A stretch of 64,000 bases of DNA from Deltaproteobacteria bacterium (GCA_019309045.1 JAFDGZ010000021.1:1-64000), one strand, 5' to 3'. Shown: positions 26,118 to 35,695, counted from the first letter of the stretch. Made by a program: numbers and translations. Notes: generated by a model from the sequence alone, not told the origin.

Positions 26118-27767
26118 GTGGCTCGGCCTGAAACTGAAATATTCGACATCCTGGTCATCGGCAGCGGCATAGCAGGACTCAGTTTTGCTCTCAAAGTGGC
26201 AGAAGAGTGCCGGGTTGCCGTGGTCACCAAGAAAGAAAAAGTGGAAACCAGCACCAACTATGCCCAGGGAGGCATAGCCTCCGTGCTGGGTCCGGATGAT
26301 TCCTTCGATCTTCACATTCAGGACACCATTCAATCAGGCGACGGTCTGTGCCATGCAGATGTGGTGGAGATGGTAGTAAAAAACGGCCCGGCCCGCATCC
26401 AGGAACTGGCAGAGATGGGGGTTCACTTCAACATGGGCAAACGCGCCAACAGCTCCTTTGACCTCGGCCGGGAAGGAGGCCATTCCCGCAGCCGAATCGT
26501 CCATGCCCATGACATGACCGGCAGAGAAGTGGAAAGAGTTCTGGTGGCTATGGCCGAGGAGCATCCAAACATCGAGATTTTCGAAAATCACATTGCCATT
26601 GATCTTATTACTGAATGCCACTTCTTCAAGCGCGGCCTTCTAACCACCAGACGGAGGGTGCGGTGTTGGGGCGCCCATATCCTGGATATTCAGGGAAACA
26701 GAATCGTCACCTTCCTCGCCCAGAACACTCTGCTCTGCACCGGAGGTGCCGGCAAAGTTTACATTTACACCAGCAACCCTGACGTGGCCACCGGCGACGG
26801 TGTGGCCATGGCCTATCGCGCCGGGGCACTGATCGCCAACATGGAATTCGTCCAGTTTCATCCAACCTGTCTCTATCATCCCCACGCCAAGAACTTTCTC
26901 ATTTCCGAAGCTCTGCGGGGCGAAGGCGGGCGGTTAATCGACAGACGCGGCCACCGCTTCATGGATAAATACCATCCCCTCGGGGATCTGGCCTGCCGCG
27001 ACGTGGTGGCCCGGGCGATCGATACGGAAATGAAGCAGAGCGGCGATGATTGTGTCTACCTTGACATCAGCCATCGCGAGGCTGATTTCCTCGAGAAGCG
27101 TTTTCCCAATATCTATGATAAATGTCTATCGCTGGGAATCGATATGACAAGAGAACCGATTCCCGTAGTCCCTGCAGCTCACTATATGTGCGGCGGTATC
27201 CTTACTGACAAACAGGGCCGCACAAGCATCGAGCATCTCTATGCTCTTGGAGAGTCAGCCTGCACTGGCCTCCACGGCGCTAACCGCCTGGCGAGCAACT
27301 CCCTGCTCGAAGCCCTGGTATTCGCTCACAATGCTGCCCTGGATATCAACAGGCGAACTGAGACCGCAAAGAAAGAGCCGTTGCCCGAAATTCCACCGCT
27401 GGAGATGGACTTTCTCAGCAACAGGAGTGAGATGGTGCTCATTGCCTACAACTGGGACATAATTAGGCGCCTGATGTGGAATTATGTGGGTATCGTCCGC
27501 ACAAACAATCGCTTGCGGCTGGCTCAGAACCACCTTGTCCAGATCCACCGGGAGATAAATGAACACTACCCAAATATCAGTCTCAACAGCGATCTCATAG
27601 AACTGCGGAACCTGGCAACGGTGGCACAAATCATCGTCACCTGTGCCCGGAGCCGCACCGAGAGTCGCGGTCTGCACTATAACCTCGATCATCCGCGCAA
27701 AGACGACGAGCATTGGCTGCACGACACCGTCACTCGCCTGGGGGACCAGCAAATGTTCTCGGGATAA
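26118..27767 (+). CDS. nadB: L-aspartate oxidase
   Basis: Flavoprotein that oxidises aspartate to iminoaspartate in de novo NAD synthesis; in anaerobes fumarate is the likely electron acceptor. 549 residues. The FAD-binding loop is ILVIGSGIAGLSFALKVAEE near 14-33, TSTNYAQGGIASV follows, and the catalytic core has SRIVHAHDMTGRE, HPTCLYHP and EALRGEGGRLIDRRGHRFM; GLHGANRLASNSLLEALVF is the NadB-specific signature. The start is GTG at 26118, supported by AGGGAGG ten bases upstream. Convergent with qrcD (23 bases between stops). No nadA or nadC in the window. Confidence 0.95.
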   Translation: MARPETEIFDILVIGSGIAGLSFALKVAEECRVAVVTKKEKVETSTNYAQGGIASVLGPDDSFDLHIQDTIQSGDGLCHADVVEMVVKNGPARIQELAEMGVHFNMGKRANSSFDLGREGGHSRSRIVHAHDMTGREVERVLVAMAEEHPNIEIFENHIAIDLITECHFFKRGLLTTRRRVRCWGAHILDIQGNRIVTFLAQNTLLCTGGAGKVYIYTSNPDVATGDGVAMAYRAGALIANMEFVQFHPTCLYHPHAKNFLISEALRGEGGRLIDRRGHRFMDKYHPLGDLACRDVVARAIDTEMKQSGDDCVYLDISHREADFLEKRFPNIYDKCLSLGIDMTREPIPVVPAAHYMCGGILTDKQGRTSIEHLYALGESACTGLHGANRLASNSLLEALVFAHNAALDINRRTETAKKEPLPEIPPLEMDFLSNRSEMVLIAYNWDIIRRLMWNYVGIVRTNNRLRLAQNHLVQIHREINEHYPNISLNSDLIELRNLATVAQIIVTCARSRTESRGLHYNLDHPRKDDEHWLHDTVTRLGDQQMFSG

Positions 27768-27790
27768 CAGCCTCCTCAGGAAATAAGGGC

Positions 27791-29023
27791 TCAGTCGCTC
27801 GGATTGAGCTCCTTTTCCCTGGGAAACATTGGCAGGTAACGATAGGAAAGAGAAATAAGCAGCGCCCCATATGCCACCAGGGCTACCGTGGGGGCCCACT
27901 CCTGCCAGGTGGGGATGTAGACCTGCCACTGATCAAAGGGCAGCACCGGTACAGCCAGGGTCTGCACGGTAAAGACGAAACGATTGAGCAAAATTCCGGT
28001 GCAGTCGAGCACACAGGCAGTAAGCAACCAGACGTCATCTTCCCTGCACCACGGACAGAGCAGCATCAGGGCCGGGAGCACGCCACAGACGCCGAGCTCG
28101 GCAACCAGCAGCCATTTGCCATAGGGCGACATGTAGAAATCACTGAGGTTGAACCCCTCACTCGGCGCCAGCTGACTGGCCCAGTACCAGGTGTCAGCGA
28201 TCTTGACCACCATGTAGAAGGCCAACAAGTATCCGGTGATTCTGGCCAACTCAGAAAGAACTTCACGCCGGACCAGCTTCTTGCGGGTGATCTCCTGCAG
28301 CAGATAGCAAACCAGAATGGTGAGCGCCGGCCCTGAGGCTATGGCAGAGGCCACAAACAGGAAGAAAGTCCAGGGCCAGATAAAAAAGCCCTCACGGAAG
28401 GCAAAAGGCCTGCCGAACAGCACGCCGTACAATCCTCCCAGGGACCCCTGGTGGAAGAAGCTCAAAAAAGTCCCGGTGGCTGCAAACACCACCATGATCT
28501 CGTGCAGATTGTGACTGAAGTAGTGGAATTCAGGCACCCGATCCAGGACTCTGTTTTCCAGAATTAACGGCAGGTATTCAATAACGAGCACAATAGTGTA
28601 GCAGGTGATGCAAAAGACCACTTCCGTGAGCATGGAGTGGACATTTGGATGCCAGAATGTGAACCAGCCGCGCAGTGGTTGGCCGATGTCCAGGAGAAGT
28701 ACGAGCTGGGCTCCAGTGTAGCAGATAAAGCCAATCACCACTGCCAGGTTAATGATGTCCTTCAGTTCCTTCTTGCCGATGACGTACGTGAGAAAGCCGG
28801 TAAAGAATGCCCCTGCTCCCAAGGCAATAATGCCAAGATCAGCCGTTATCCACAGGCCGAAGCCGAAATAATCATTCAGGCCGGTCTGATTGAGGCCTTT
28901 CCATAGGACCAAGAAGCCCGCCAGCAACCCCCAGCCGAGGAAAGCGAGAATCACCAGTACCCAGAGGGCGAACTTCTTGAACGAACAGCGTCTAACTCCC
29001 TCAGGAATGAGTGCAGAGTCCAT
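27791..29023 (-). CDS. qrcD: Quinone reductase complex membrane subunit QrcD, NrfD/PsrC family
   Basis: 410-residue integral membrane protein with about ten hydrophobic segments, of the NrfD/PsrC/HybB type that binds menaquinone in the membrane. It contains no cytochrome CxxCH motif. The start is ATG at 29023 behind AGAGAGGATAAGC; a TTG 11 codons upstream is less likely. It is the last gene of a four-gene set (c-type cytochrome, molybdopterin-family protein, iron-sulfur protein, NrfD-like) whose order and content match the Desulfovibrio Qrc complex, which reduces menaquinone with electrons from periplasmic cytochrome c3 and hydrogenases or formate dehydrogenases. That context rather than sequence alone gives the specific name. 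Confidence 0.88.
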   Translation of the reverse strand: MDSALIPEGVRRCSFKKFALWVLVILAFLGWGLLAGFLVLWKGLNQTGLNDYFGFGLWITADLGIIALGAGAFFTGFLTYVIGKKELKDIINLAVVIGFICYTGAQLVLLLDIGQPLRGWFTFWHPNVHSMLTEVVFCITCYTIVLVIEYLPLILENRVLDRVPEFHYFSHNLHEIMVVFAATGTFLSFFHQGSLGGLYGVLFGRPFAFREGFFIWPWTFFLFVASAIASGPALTILVCYLLQEITRKKLVRREVLSELARITGYLLAFYMVVKIADTWYWASQLAPSEGFNLSDFYMSPYGKWLLVAELGVCGVLPALMLLCPWCREDDVWLLTACVLDCTGILLNRFVFTVQTLAVPVLPFDQWQVYIPTWQEWAPTVALVAYGALLISLSYRYLPMFPREKELNPSD

Positions 29024-29067
29024 GCTTATCCTCTCTTCTCCGTGGTATTTTGCCAACCGTTATCGAC

Positions 29068-29817
29068 TCATATAAAGTTATCAGCCTGCTTGCGAATCCA
29101 ATCCTGCTTGCTCAGATAGATTATCTTGGGGTGCGTCCCCAGCTTGGCCAGAAGCCGAAAAGCGTGAGGGCTCTTGGCCAGTTTGGCCACCTCACTGTGC
29201 GGGTCGTGAAGATTGCCGAAGGTCATTGCTTTTGTGGGGCAGGCCTCCACACAGGCAGGTACGTATTCTCCCTCCTCCAACTCGCGTCGTCCTTCCATAA
29301 ATGCCTTGTCTTTAGCTCTCTGAAGCCTGTGGACACACATGGTGCATTTTTCCACCACACCCCGCATCCGTGGTGACACATCAGGCGTAAGCATCTGCTC
29401 CATCGGTTTCGGCCACTTCGGGTCCCACCAGTTGAAATAGCGGGCATGATAAGGACAGGCGGCCATGCAGTAACGACAGCCGATACAACGTACCGGGATC
29501 TGGTTGACAAGCCCATTTGCCTCGTCCCTTTTGGTTGCGTTCACCGGGCAGACAATGGTGCACGGGGAGTCATGTGGTGAGTCACAATGCTGACATGGCC
29601 TCGGCAAATACGCCTGTCGATGCTCAGGGTAAGGCTTGCCATTGTCCAGGTAAAACACCCTCAGCCAGGTGATGGAACGCAGCTTGTTACTCTCGTCCTC
29701 CCTGAAAGAAATGTTGTTTTCCTGCTGGCAAGCAACAGCACAGGCCATGCACCCGGTACATTTGTCGAGATCAATGACCATGCCGTAACGAACTCCACCT
29801 GTCTTGTGTTCGCTCAT
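29068..29817 (-). CDS. qrcC: Quinone reductase complex iron-sulfur subunit QrcC
   Basis: 249-residue DmsB/NrfC-type electron-transfer subunit. Cysteine groups: CTGCMACAVAC, CQHCDSPHDSPCTIVCP, CIGCRYCMAACP and CTMC with CVEACP, suited to up to four iron-sulfur clusters. No signal peptide of its own; export on the Tat-bearing QrcB is the usual arrangement. ATG at 29817 after GAGGTAAGAA. It lies nine bases from qrcB and 44 from qrcD in the same operon, linking the cytochrome and molybdopterin-family subunits to the quinone-reactive QrcD. Confidence 0.9.
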   Translation of the reverse strand: MSEHKTGGVRYGMVIDLDKCTGCMACAVACQQENNISFREDESNKLRSITWLRVFYLDNGKPYPEHRQAYLPRPCQHCDSPHDSPCTIVCPVNATKRDEANGLVNQIPVRCIGCRYCMAACPYHARYFNWWDPKWPKPMEQMLTPDVSPRMRGVVEKCTMCVHRLQRAKDKAFMEGRRELEEGEYVPACVEACPTKAMTFGNLHDPHSEVAKLAKSPHAFRLLAKLGTHPKIIYLSKQDWIRKQADNFI

Positions 29818-29825
29818 TTCTTACC

Positions 29826-32228
29826 TCACGCTCTGGAGATTTTTACTGGCGTTCCCCACCAGCTTGCAAGCCCGGTTAACGGCTCTTGCAGAACAGCGAG
29901 AACCTCATTGGCGTTCGCACCTTTGCCCCGGATGTACCTATCGAAGGCAGAGTGACCCAGTCCGAGCGGTATGAAAATTACCCCGGGTCTGGCAGACTCT
30001 GTCAGATGGAGGCGAACCTTGACAGAACCGATTGCCGTGGTCAGCTCCACGCGGTCACCCTCTCTGAGGCCCACTTCTTTTGCTGTTTTGGGGTTGATTT
30101 CAACGAAACTGTCTCTGCCCTTCAGCTCAAAATCAAACAGCATCTTGGTCATAAACGGCTGGTTTGCCAGAGGGCCATTCTCGATAATCATGACCTCATA
30201 GGGCATGAGCAGGTAAGGATATTCTTCTTTTCCTCCTGGAAGGTCAGCTGGCTGATAGTGCGGCAGATAGGTCGAATCCGAGCCAGTCACCCCAGCCTCT
30301 TTCAGAGCCTGGCAATAGAACTCGAACTTGCCGGAAGGAGTCTTGAAGGCAGAAGACAGGGAAGGCATGCTCTGAGAGGTGTCATACCAGCAGCCATGCT
30401 CCTGGAGCATTTCCCAGAGTTCATCTGCGGAGCCATAGTTAGGCGCAAGCCGCTCACCCAGGTGGCTCCATGGCTGCAGACCTGGCTCATCCGCCACCCT
30501 GCCGCTAGGAGCCGCAGCCAGTCCCTGAATTCTCGCCTGCAGCGCTTCTTCATAGTTGTCCCAGGGAAAACTGGCGGCCACACTGCCACCGAGCATTTTG
30601 GCAAGTTTGATTAGGACATCACCTGGATGGCGACACTCGAATCGGGGCTGCAGCACCGGCCGGCTCAAACCGAAGTAGGCGTACTGGAGCCCCCTGTCAC
30701 CTGATACATCTTCGAAACGTTCCAGAAAGGTTGGTGCTGGCAAGATCAGATCGGCCATGACTGTGGTCTCATCCATAAAGGAGGAAAACGATACTACAGT
30801 GTCGATCTTTTCGAGGGCCTTGACAAAGAGATTCACATCGGCCAGATCATGCGCGGGGTTCGCCTCGTACACCCAGAGCATCTTTGTTGGATAGGGCTTC
30901 CCCTTGGGCACATTCTCGAGAAAATTGTACAGGAGGTGGCCTCCCAGAGGAAGGTCTGGTCCCCCGGAGCCGTCAAGCCTTTCTGAGCGCAGGCCATTAC
31001 GGCTGGTACTATCCTGAACCACCTTGGGCCACGGTGCCAGCGGTGGCGTCACTGCCCAGCTCACACCACCTGGTCGATGCACACTTCCCACCAGTGCATT
31101 CAGACTCAGGACAGCAAGAAACTCATAGAGGCTGCCGTCCATCTTGCCCTGACCCCGGCCGCTCACTGCCAGAGCCGGCTTTGTCAAAGCAAAGTTCCGG
31201 GCCAGTTCAACTATTTTTTCCTGCTGAACACCGGTAATTTCGGCAACTCGAGCGGGGGTATACTCCTCGAGAAGCATAGACTTGAACCCCTGGTGGCGGC
31301 GACCCTGGCTGTCAGTCCAGTCATCGAAACCATGGGTGTAATTATCTACAAAAGCCCTGTCATAAATCTTCTCGCGGACAATTACATGGGCAAGACCCAG
31401 AGCGAGAGCAGCTTCTGTTCCAGGTGCTACGGCAAGCCATTCGTCTGCCTGGGAAGCGGTCAGTGAGCCGCGCGTTTCTATTTGAACCAGCCGGGTTTTC
31501 TGGCTGCCGCTCTTACTGCGCCACAGCCTGAACGCGCTCATCATTCGGCAGGGAGCACCCCATCCTTCTATAAGGTCAGCACCAAAACTCAATATCATTC
31601 TGGCATTTTCAAAATCATATGAAAGGGGAGTTCTCACACCCTGGCTCAGAAACACTCCAAGAGATTCCGCCTGCGCCGCAGCAGGCATGGTCAGGTAATT
31701 CGGCGACCCATAGGCTTCGAGGAAGCGGGAGAAAAACTCACTGACAGTTCCGTTCTGCTTGCCGCTCAGGCATACCAATCCTTGGGGTTGCGCCCGTAAG
31801 GATTTCAGTTTGGCTGCAAGCAGTGCCACTGCTTCGTCCCAGGTGATGGGCTCCAGGGTTTTCACCTCTCCCCGGGTACCTTTCTGTTTGAGGGGACTCT
31901 CTATACGGCTGATGCCGTAGTGGTATTGCAGGCCGGTGGCACCCAGAGGGCATATGCCTCCCTGATTGAGAGGATTGTTGGGATTGCCGTCTAGCCGTAC
32001 AGCCCGTTTGCCATTGATAAGTCGAACTCTGATGCCGCAACCGCCAGGACAGAGTTGACAGACAGTATTGACCATAGTGGCCTCGCCCCGTTCAGGCGAA
32101 GGCCGCCAGGACCAGTTTTGTGACCAGATGGCAGAATCATCAGCCAGCTTCCACGGCAATGGTGACAGTAAAGTCCCCCCAATACCGCCAGCAATCAACT
32201 TGACAAAGGCCCTTCTGTCTACTTTCAT
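29826..32228 (-). CDS. qrcB: Quinone reductase complex molybdopterin-family subunit QrcB
   Basis: 800-residue protein of the DMSO-reductase superfamily with a twin-arginine signal (DRRAFVKLIAGG at 4-15), so it acts in the periplasm. The N-terminal [4Fe-4S] motif is CQLCPGGC plus a fourth cysteine in GGICPLGATG. In Desulfovibrio QrcB no Mo or W was found and the role is structural/electron relay; I see the fold here but cannot judge cofactor binding. ATG at 32228 preceded by AAGGGGAAGC. Operon position between qrcA and qrcC is as in Desulfovibrio. Alternative reading: a polysulfide/thiosulfate reductase PhsA-type subunit, but the attached multiheme cytochrome gene argues for Qrc. Confidence 0.9.
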   Translation of the reverse strand: MKVDRRAFVKLIAGGIGGTLLSPLPWKLADDSAIWSQNWSWRPSPERGEATMVNTVCQLCPGGCGIRVRLINGKRAVRLDGNPNNPLNQGGICPLGATGLQYHYGISRIESPLKQKGTRGEVKTLEPITWDEAVALLAAKLKSLRAQPQGLVCLSGKQNGTVSEFFSRFLEAYGSPNYLTMPAAAQAESLGVFLSQGVRTPLSYDFENARMILSFGADLIEGWGAPCRMMSAFRLWRSKSGSQKTRLVQIETRGSLTASQADEWLAVAPGTEAALALGLAHVIVREKIYDRAFVDNYTHGFDDWTDSQGRRHQGFKSMLLEEYTPARVAEITGVQQEKIVELARNFALTKPALAVSGRGQGKMDGSLYEFLAVLSLNALVGSVHRPGGVSWAVTPPLAPWPKVVQDSTSRNGLRSERLDGSGGPDLPLGGHLLYNFLENVPKGKPYPTKMLWVYEANPAHDLADVNLFVKALEKIDTVVSFSSFMDETTVMADLILPAPTFLERFEDVSGDRGLQYAYFGLSRPVLQPRFECRHPGDVLIKLAKMLGGSVAASFPWDNYEEALQARIQGLAAAPSGRVADEPGLQPWSHLGERLAPNYGSADELWEMLQEHGCWYDTSQSMPSLSSAFKTPSGKFEFYCQALKEAGVTGSDSTYLPHYQPADLPGGKEEYPYLLMPYEVMIIENGPLANQPFMTKMLFDFELKGRDSFVEINPKTAKEVGLREGDRVELTTAIGSVKVRLHLTESARPGVIFIPLGLGHSAFDRYIRGKGANANEVLAVLQEPLTGLASWWGTPVKISRA

Positions 32229-32267
32229 GAGTAGCTTCCCCTTGAGCGATTGACCTTGTTCGTTCGT

Positions 32268-32831
32268 CTACTTATGACAGACGTCACAGCCGTTGTGCAC
32301 ACTTGCACGCGCATGGCAGTCCTCGCACTTATACATCTTCATAATCCCCTTGGGATATCCGGTGAGGCGATTCACCTGCACTGGTGGCGTCTCTTCCTCC
32401 TGGGAGGCGTCCCGGTGACAGGAGGTACACTCCATTTCGGCCATGAGCACATGAGCAGCGTGAGAAAAAAATACGTTATCCGGCTGCCTGGTATAGGAAA
32501 GCCAGGGGATCTCCTTGCCTGGCTCGACAAATTCTGTCACCAGTTTTGCTTCAGCCTCACTCTCGGTCATGGGCTCCTCGTGACATTCAGCACACTTCTC
32601 CACCTGGGGGATACCCACGTATGAGCCGTCCTCCCTGAAGCCATGGCAGTCTTCACAGGCCATGTCATTCTCCATGTGGACGGCGTGGTTAAAATTCAAT
32701 GGCTGCTGCTGGGTAGAGTAGAGCAGCTTTGGGAAAACGACCCAGCCCACAAACAAGGCACCCACGAAGCCAACAACAAAGAGGGTCCAACCCAGTGCAC
32801 CAGACTCCCGCTGTGTATGCTCTCCGCTCAT
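32268..32831 (-). CDS. qrcA: Quinone reductase complex multiheme cytochrome c QrcA
   Basis: 187 residues with an N-terminal membrane anchor (about 14-37) and five CxxCH haem sites: CEDCH, CAECH, CTSCH, CEDCH and CDVCH. Distal histidines occur in NHAVH and SHAAH, as in cytochrome c3/c7 folds. Desulfovibrio QrcA is described as a hexahaem protein, so this version shows one canonical site fewer. It receives electrons from soluble periplasmic cytochrome c3. First gene of the operon; ATG at 32831 follows AGAGGCGTTTC, and a promoter candidate lies 130-160 bases upstream. Confidence 0.9.
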   Translation of the reverse strand: MSGEHTQRESGALGWTLFVVGFVGALFVGWVVFPKLLYSTQQQPLNFNHAVHMENDMACEDCHGFREDGSYVGIPQVEKCAECHEEPMTESEAEAKLVTEFVEPGKEIPWLSYTRQPDNVFFSHAAHVLMAEMECTSCHRDASQEEETPPVQVNRLTGYPKGIMKMYKCEDCHARASVHNGCDVCHK

Positions 32832-33331
32832 GAAACGCCTCTATTCTCTATTTGATGTTGTAGGGTGAATGGATTGTCAACGCGCGTGATTTTCCGGGTC
32901 ACGGTCAGCAGCACCCGGCACCACTCTTGAAAAAGCTTTTTTTCACAAATTAAACTGCTCCCTTTCTAGCGTGTTCATTTTCCTTTGTCAAGTGAAAATG
33001 TGTGCAATATCTTTATGCTATAGGTTTTTTCTTCTGTAAGGCCGCCGAACTTGACAGAGGAGGCATTGCTTTCTAAGCTGCACTGGACTTCTTGCCTCAA
33101 AGCCAGCAAGCAAAGCCCTTGCTGTGAATGACTATTTTCAGCAGCAGCGGCCTGCCAGGTGGTCGGCCTCTGCCATAGTTGGTATGATCACATAGAAAAA
33201 ATCGCCGAGCGGCCGAGTAAAAGAGGCGCGGTTCAATTCGGAGCTCAGACAGTTTACTCATCGTCCTGCTGTTTCTAGCATGATCGTACCCCCAGCAACA
33301 TTCCCCATTCCGCATTTGAAAGGTTTTGCCC
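32832..33331. other. 500-base divergent control region between qrcA and the LysR gene
   Basis: A/T-rich near the centre. It holds a minus-strand promoter candidate for qrcA (32963-32991, listed separately). For the LysR gene, TTGACA at 33051-33056 is followed 17 bases later by TAAGCT, a weak -10. A short dyad GAAAAAGCTTTTTTTC lies near 32927-32943. LysR regulators commonly control a divergent operon, so this region may include the LysR binding sites, but I could not single out a T-N11-A box with confidence. Confidence 0.45.
32963..32991 (-). promoter_or_regulatory. Candidate sigma70-type promoter for the qrc operon
   Basis: On the minus strand TTGACA (32991-32986), a 17-base spacer and TAGAAA (32968-32963). 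The -35 is perfect, the -10 matches at four of six positions. It would give a leader of about 125 bases before qrcA. Confidence 0.5.
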
Positions 33332-34207
33332 ATGGATCTCCACAAACTAGAGATCTTTTGTAAGGTTCTGGAATTGAAGAGTTTTTCCAAGGCAGCCGAA
33401 GCATGCCTTCGCTCTCAGCCCACGGTGAGTGAGCACATTCGCTACCTGGAAAATCTTTTAGCAGTGAGACTTTTTGATCGTTCAGGACGCGAGGTGACTG
33501 CCACAGCCGCAGGTGAAATCCTTTACACTTACGCCCGCAAAATGCTCAACGTCAAGCGTCAGGCCGAGAGGGCACTGCAACTTCACCGGGGCAAAATGGC
33601 CGGCACACTGGAGGTCGGAGGCAGTACTATACCTGGCCAGTATGTTTTGCCTGCCATTATTGGTCGTTTCAAGAAACAGTATGCAGAGATCCGCATCAAA
33701 CTGCTGATCGATGATACCATGAAGATCAGCCAATTAGTTCTCGATGGCACTGTCGAACTGGGAGTGGTGGGTGCAAGAGTCAACAACGGCAAACTAGTCT
33801 TCAAAAAACTTTTTGAAGACGAGATGGTCCTGGCTGTGCCGCCTGGACATGCCTGGGAAGGGCAAACCTCAGTGAAACTCGAGCAGCTCACTGCTGCCCC
33901 TTTTATTCTGCGGGAGCCTGGCTCGGGCACCAGGATCATGACCGTGAAACTACTCGAAGATGCCGGCTTCGGCACTGATGCCACTCGTCAGGGCATAAAA
34001 GCAGGGGTAGGAGTATCAATCCTCTCAAAGATGGCCATCCGTGACGATGTACGCTTTGGTCTCATTGCGCAGGTGCCGATCAGAGGACTAGACCTGCGCC
34101 GCAGTTTCTATCTTGTAACACACAAGAGACGTTCACTTTCCCCACTTGGACAGGCATTCGTTGACTTTCTCTTTGAAATTCCCCAGGGAAGCGATATGTT
34201 TCCCTGA
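33332..34207 (+). CDS. LysR-family transcriptional regulator
   Basis: 291 residues. Residues 1-60 form the winged helix-turn-helix (SFSKAAEACLRSQPTVSEHIRYLENLLAVRLFDR); the remainder is the periplasmic-binding-like effector domain. Sequence character is close to the selenium-metabolism-associated LysR group of deltaproteobacteria, but this is from memory. A segment usually about 11 residues longer appears shortened between LLEDAGF and GTDATRQGIKAG, suggesting an in-frame deletion in the effector domain. The start ATG at 33332 follows AAAGG; a TTG two codons earlier is less likely. Divergent from the qrc operon, a plausible but unproven target. Confidence 0.9.
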   Translation: MDLHKLEIFCKVLELKSFSKAAEACLRSQPTVSEHIRYLENLLAVRLFDRSGREVTATAAGEILYTYARKMLNVKRQAERALQLHRGKMAGTLEVGGSTIPGQYVLPAIIGRFKKQYAEIRIKLLIDDTMKISQLVLDGTVELGVVGARVNNGKLVFKKLFEDEMVLAVPPGHAWEGQTSVKLEQLTAAPFILREPGSGTRIMTVKLLEDAGFGTDATRQGIKAGVGVSILSKMAIRDDVRFGLIAQVPIRGLDLRRSFYLVTHKRRSLSPLGQAFVDFLFEIPQGSDMFP

Positions 34208-34303
34208 AAGGAGATTGCCCAGGAGCAGACCTCTCGAGGCGTCAGGTAGCGGCAACAGATCTCTTCTTCACCCGGCCATCTTGCCTGGCCTCTCCCCAGC
34301 GCT

Positions 34304-35179
34304 TTACTCAGAACCATGATCAGCCCTGTCGGTGCTGACAATGACCTGCTCCCCCATCTGCCGCCCGAGGCGCCGGGCAATCACTGGACACTTCACCTTT
34401 AACAGGAAAAACACGGGCGCCGCAACGTCACACAGTGTTTCGTAGTTTCCCTGGCCCTTGGCTATTATTAGATCTGCTCGCCAGAACAGTTCCTGGAAAG
34501 ATGGCGAACAGAATTCCAGAATAGTGCCGGGCGCATTCGAGCCGTTGTCAACCACCTTTACCAGTTGCTGCAGCCCTGCTGCCTCGGCATCCTCTATGGT
34601 AGCATCGTTCAACACCGGCCCGCCGCGAACAACAAAGACTGTTTTTTCCGGAACCATTTGCTCGATGAGCAGCCGGTCGAAGACTATCTCGCCTGCATTG
34701 TCTCCCAGATAAACTATCCTTTTTGCTCGGGCGACAGCAGAGCGCAGAGAAGCAAGCATTGCAGTCGGCAGCTGCTGCACCATGGCCTGTTTGATTCCCT
34801 CCACCACCTGCTGCCTCTCAGGGGTGTAGCCCTGGCCAAAGTCTATGATGTTGCCGGCAATAGCCAACCGCACCGCGGTCTCAAAAGGATCAGCTGAATC
34901 ATTTACCTGCTGCCGCATCTGTTCATACAACTCGAGGGCCAGCAGGTTGGACCTCTTTTTCACCTCTCTGTAAGGGTCTTCGCTACCAAGTTCCTGGCGA
35001 ATCTCTGCGTGGATAATAGTGGCCAGTCGAGGCGGCGACTGCTGGAAGCTCACCTCGGCCAGCCGCAATAATACCTTCCTGAGTATCCTCTCCTGATCCC
35101 CCTCATCCACCTTTGCCAATCGCACCACTTCCATGGTTTGCCGCAGGAAGCAAGGGATACACTCCAGAGTCATGTTCAT
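34304..35179 (-). CDS. DUF89 (ARMT1-like) damage-control phosphatase family protein
   Basis: 291 residues. The N-terminal CIPCFLRQ is the metal-site motif of the prokaryotic DUF89 subgroup, and VYLGDNAGEIVFDRLLIE carries the metal-binding aspartate/asparagine. Members are metal-dependent phosphatases thought to remove damaged phosphometabolites; the natural substrate here is unknown. The frame is open to a TTG at 35242, but ATG at 35179 starts directly before the conserved MTLECIPC and follows GGTGGGG. Downstream of the IscU-like gene on the same strand (66-base gap), probably co-transcribed. Confidence 0.85.
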   Translation of the reverse strand: MNMTLECIPCFLRQTMEVVRLAKVDEGDQERILRKVLLRLAEVSFQQSPPRLATIIHAEIRQELGSEDPYREVKKRSNLLALELYEQMRQQVNDSADPFETAVRLAIAGNIIDFGQGYTPERQQVVEGIKQAMVQQLPTAMLASLRSAVARAKRIVYLGDNAGEIVFDRLLIEQMVPEKTVFVVRGGPVLNDATIEDAEAAGLQQLVKVVDNGSNAPGTILEFCSPSFQELFWRADLIIAKGQGNYETLCDVAAPVFFLLKVKCPVIARRLGRQMGEQVIVSTDRADHGSE

Positions 35180-35245
35180 GAGAACCCCACCGTGGCCGGC
35201 TTGTAGCCCAAAGTCCTGATTGTTGGCGGTCTCCTGCCACAATGT

Positions 35246-35695
35246 TCAGTGCCTTTTCTGATGAGCTACATTTTTAATCATCCAGTTGTGAATAGCAGCC
35301 TGCAGCGTTTCTGCCGCCAGAGAAGCACAATGACGCTCTTCTGCTGGCATACCTTCGAGAACCGCAAGTATGGTATCGGCCGCAATTTGCGCCGCTTCAT
35401 CTAGGTCTTTACCCGTGGCAAGTTCAGCAGCTACTGAACCACAGATCATGCTCGAGGCGCAGCCGTCTGTATAGCAACGGGCCTCCAAAATGTGGTCGTC
35501 TCTGATCTGCAGATACATTTCCATGGTATCACCGCAAGAACCCTTCAATCGAGCAAAGCTCGAGGCATTTTCAATTTTCCCCAGATGACTAGGGTGCAGC
35601 CATCTTTCCACAGCGGCCGCTCCATAGGTCTTCTTCGCTTGGGCAATTATCTCCTGTTGCAAATGTTCGGCAAATTCATCCAATGATCCACTCAT
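35246..35695 (-). CDS. IscU/NifU-type iron-sulfur cluster assembly scaffold
   Basis: 149 residues. The three scaffold cysteines are visible as GSCGD (C54), TDGCASS (C79) and RHCASLAAETL (C123), with the usual aspartate after the first. A NifU-N-domain-only protein, so it assembles and hands on [2Fe-2S]/[4Fe-4S] clusters. No IscS gene or Fe-S regulator is adjacent. Abundant iron-sulfur enzymes in this window (AOR, FDH, Qrc, ferredoxins) are conceivable clients. ATG at 35695 after AGAAGGAGAAGTGCC. Confidence 0.9.
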   Translation of the reverse strand: MSGSLDEFAEHLQQEIIAQAKKTYGAAAVERWLHPSHLGKIENASSFARLKGSCGDTMEMYLQIRDDHILEARCYTDGCASSMICGSVAAELATGKDLDEAAQIAADTILAVLEGMPAEERHCASLAAETLQAAIHNWMIKNVAHQKRH

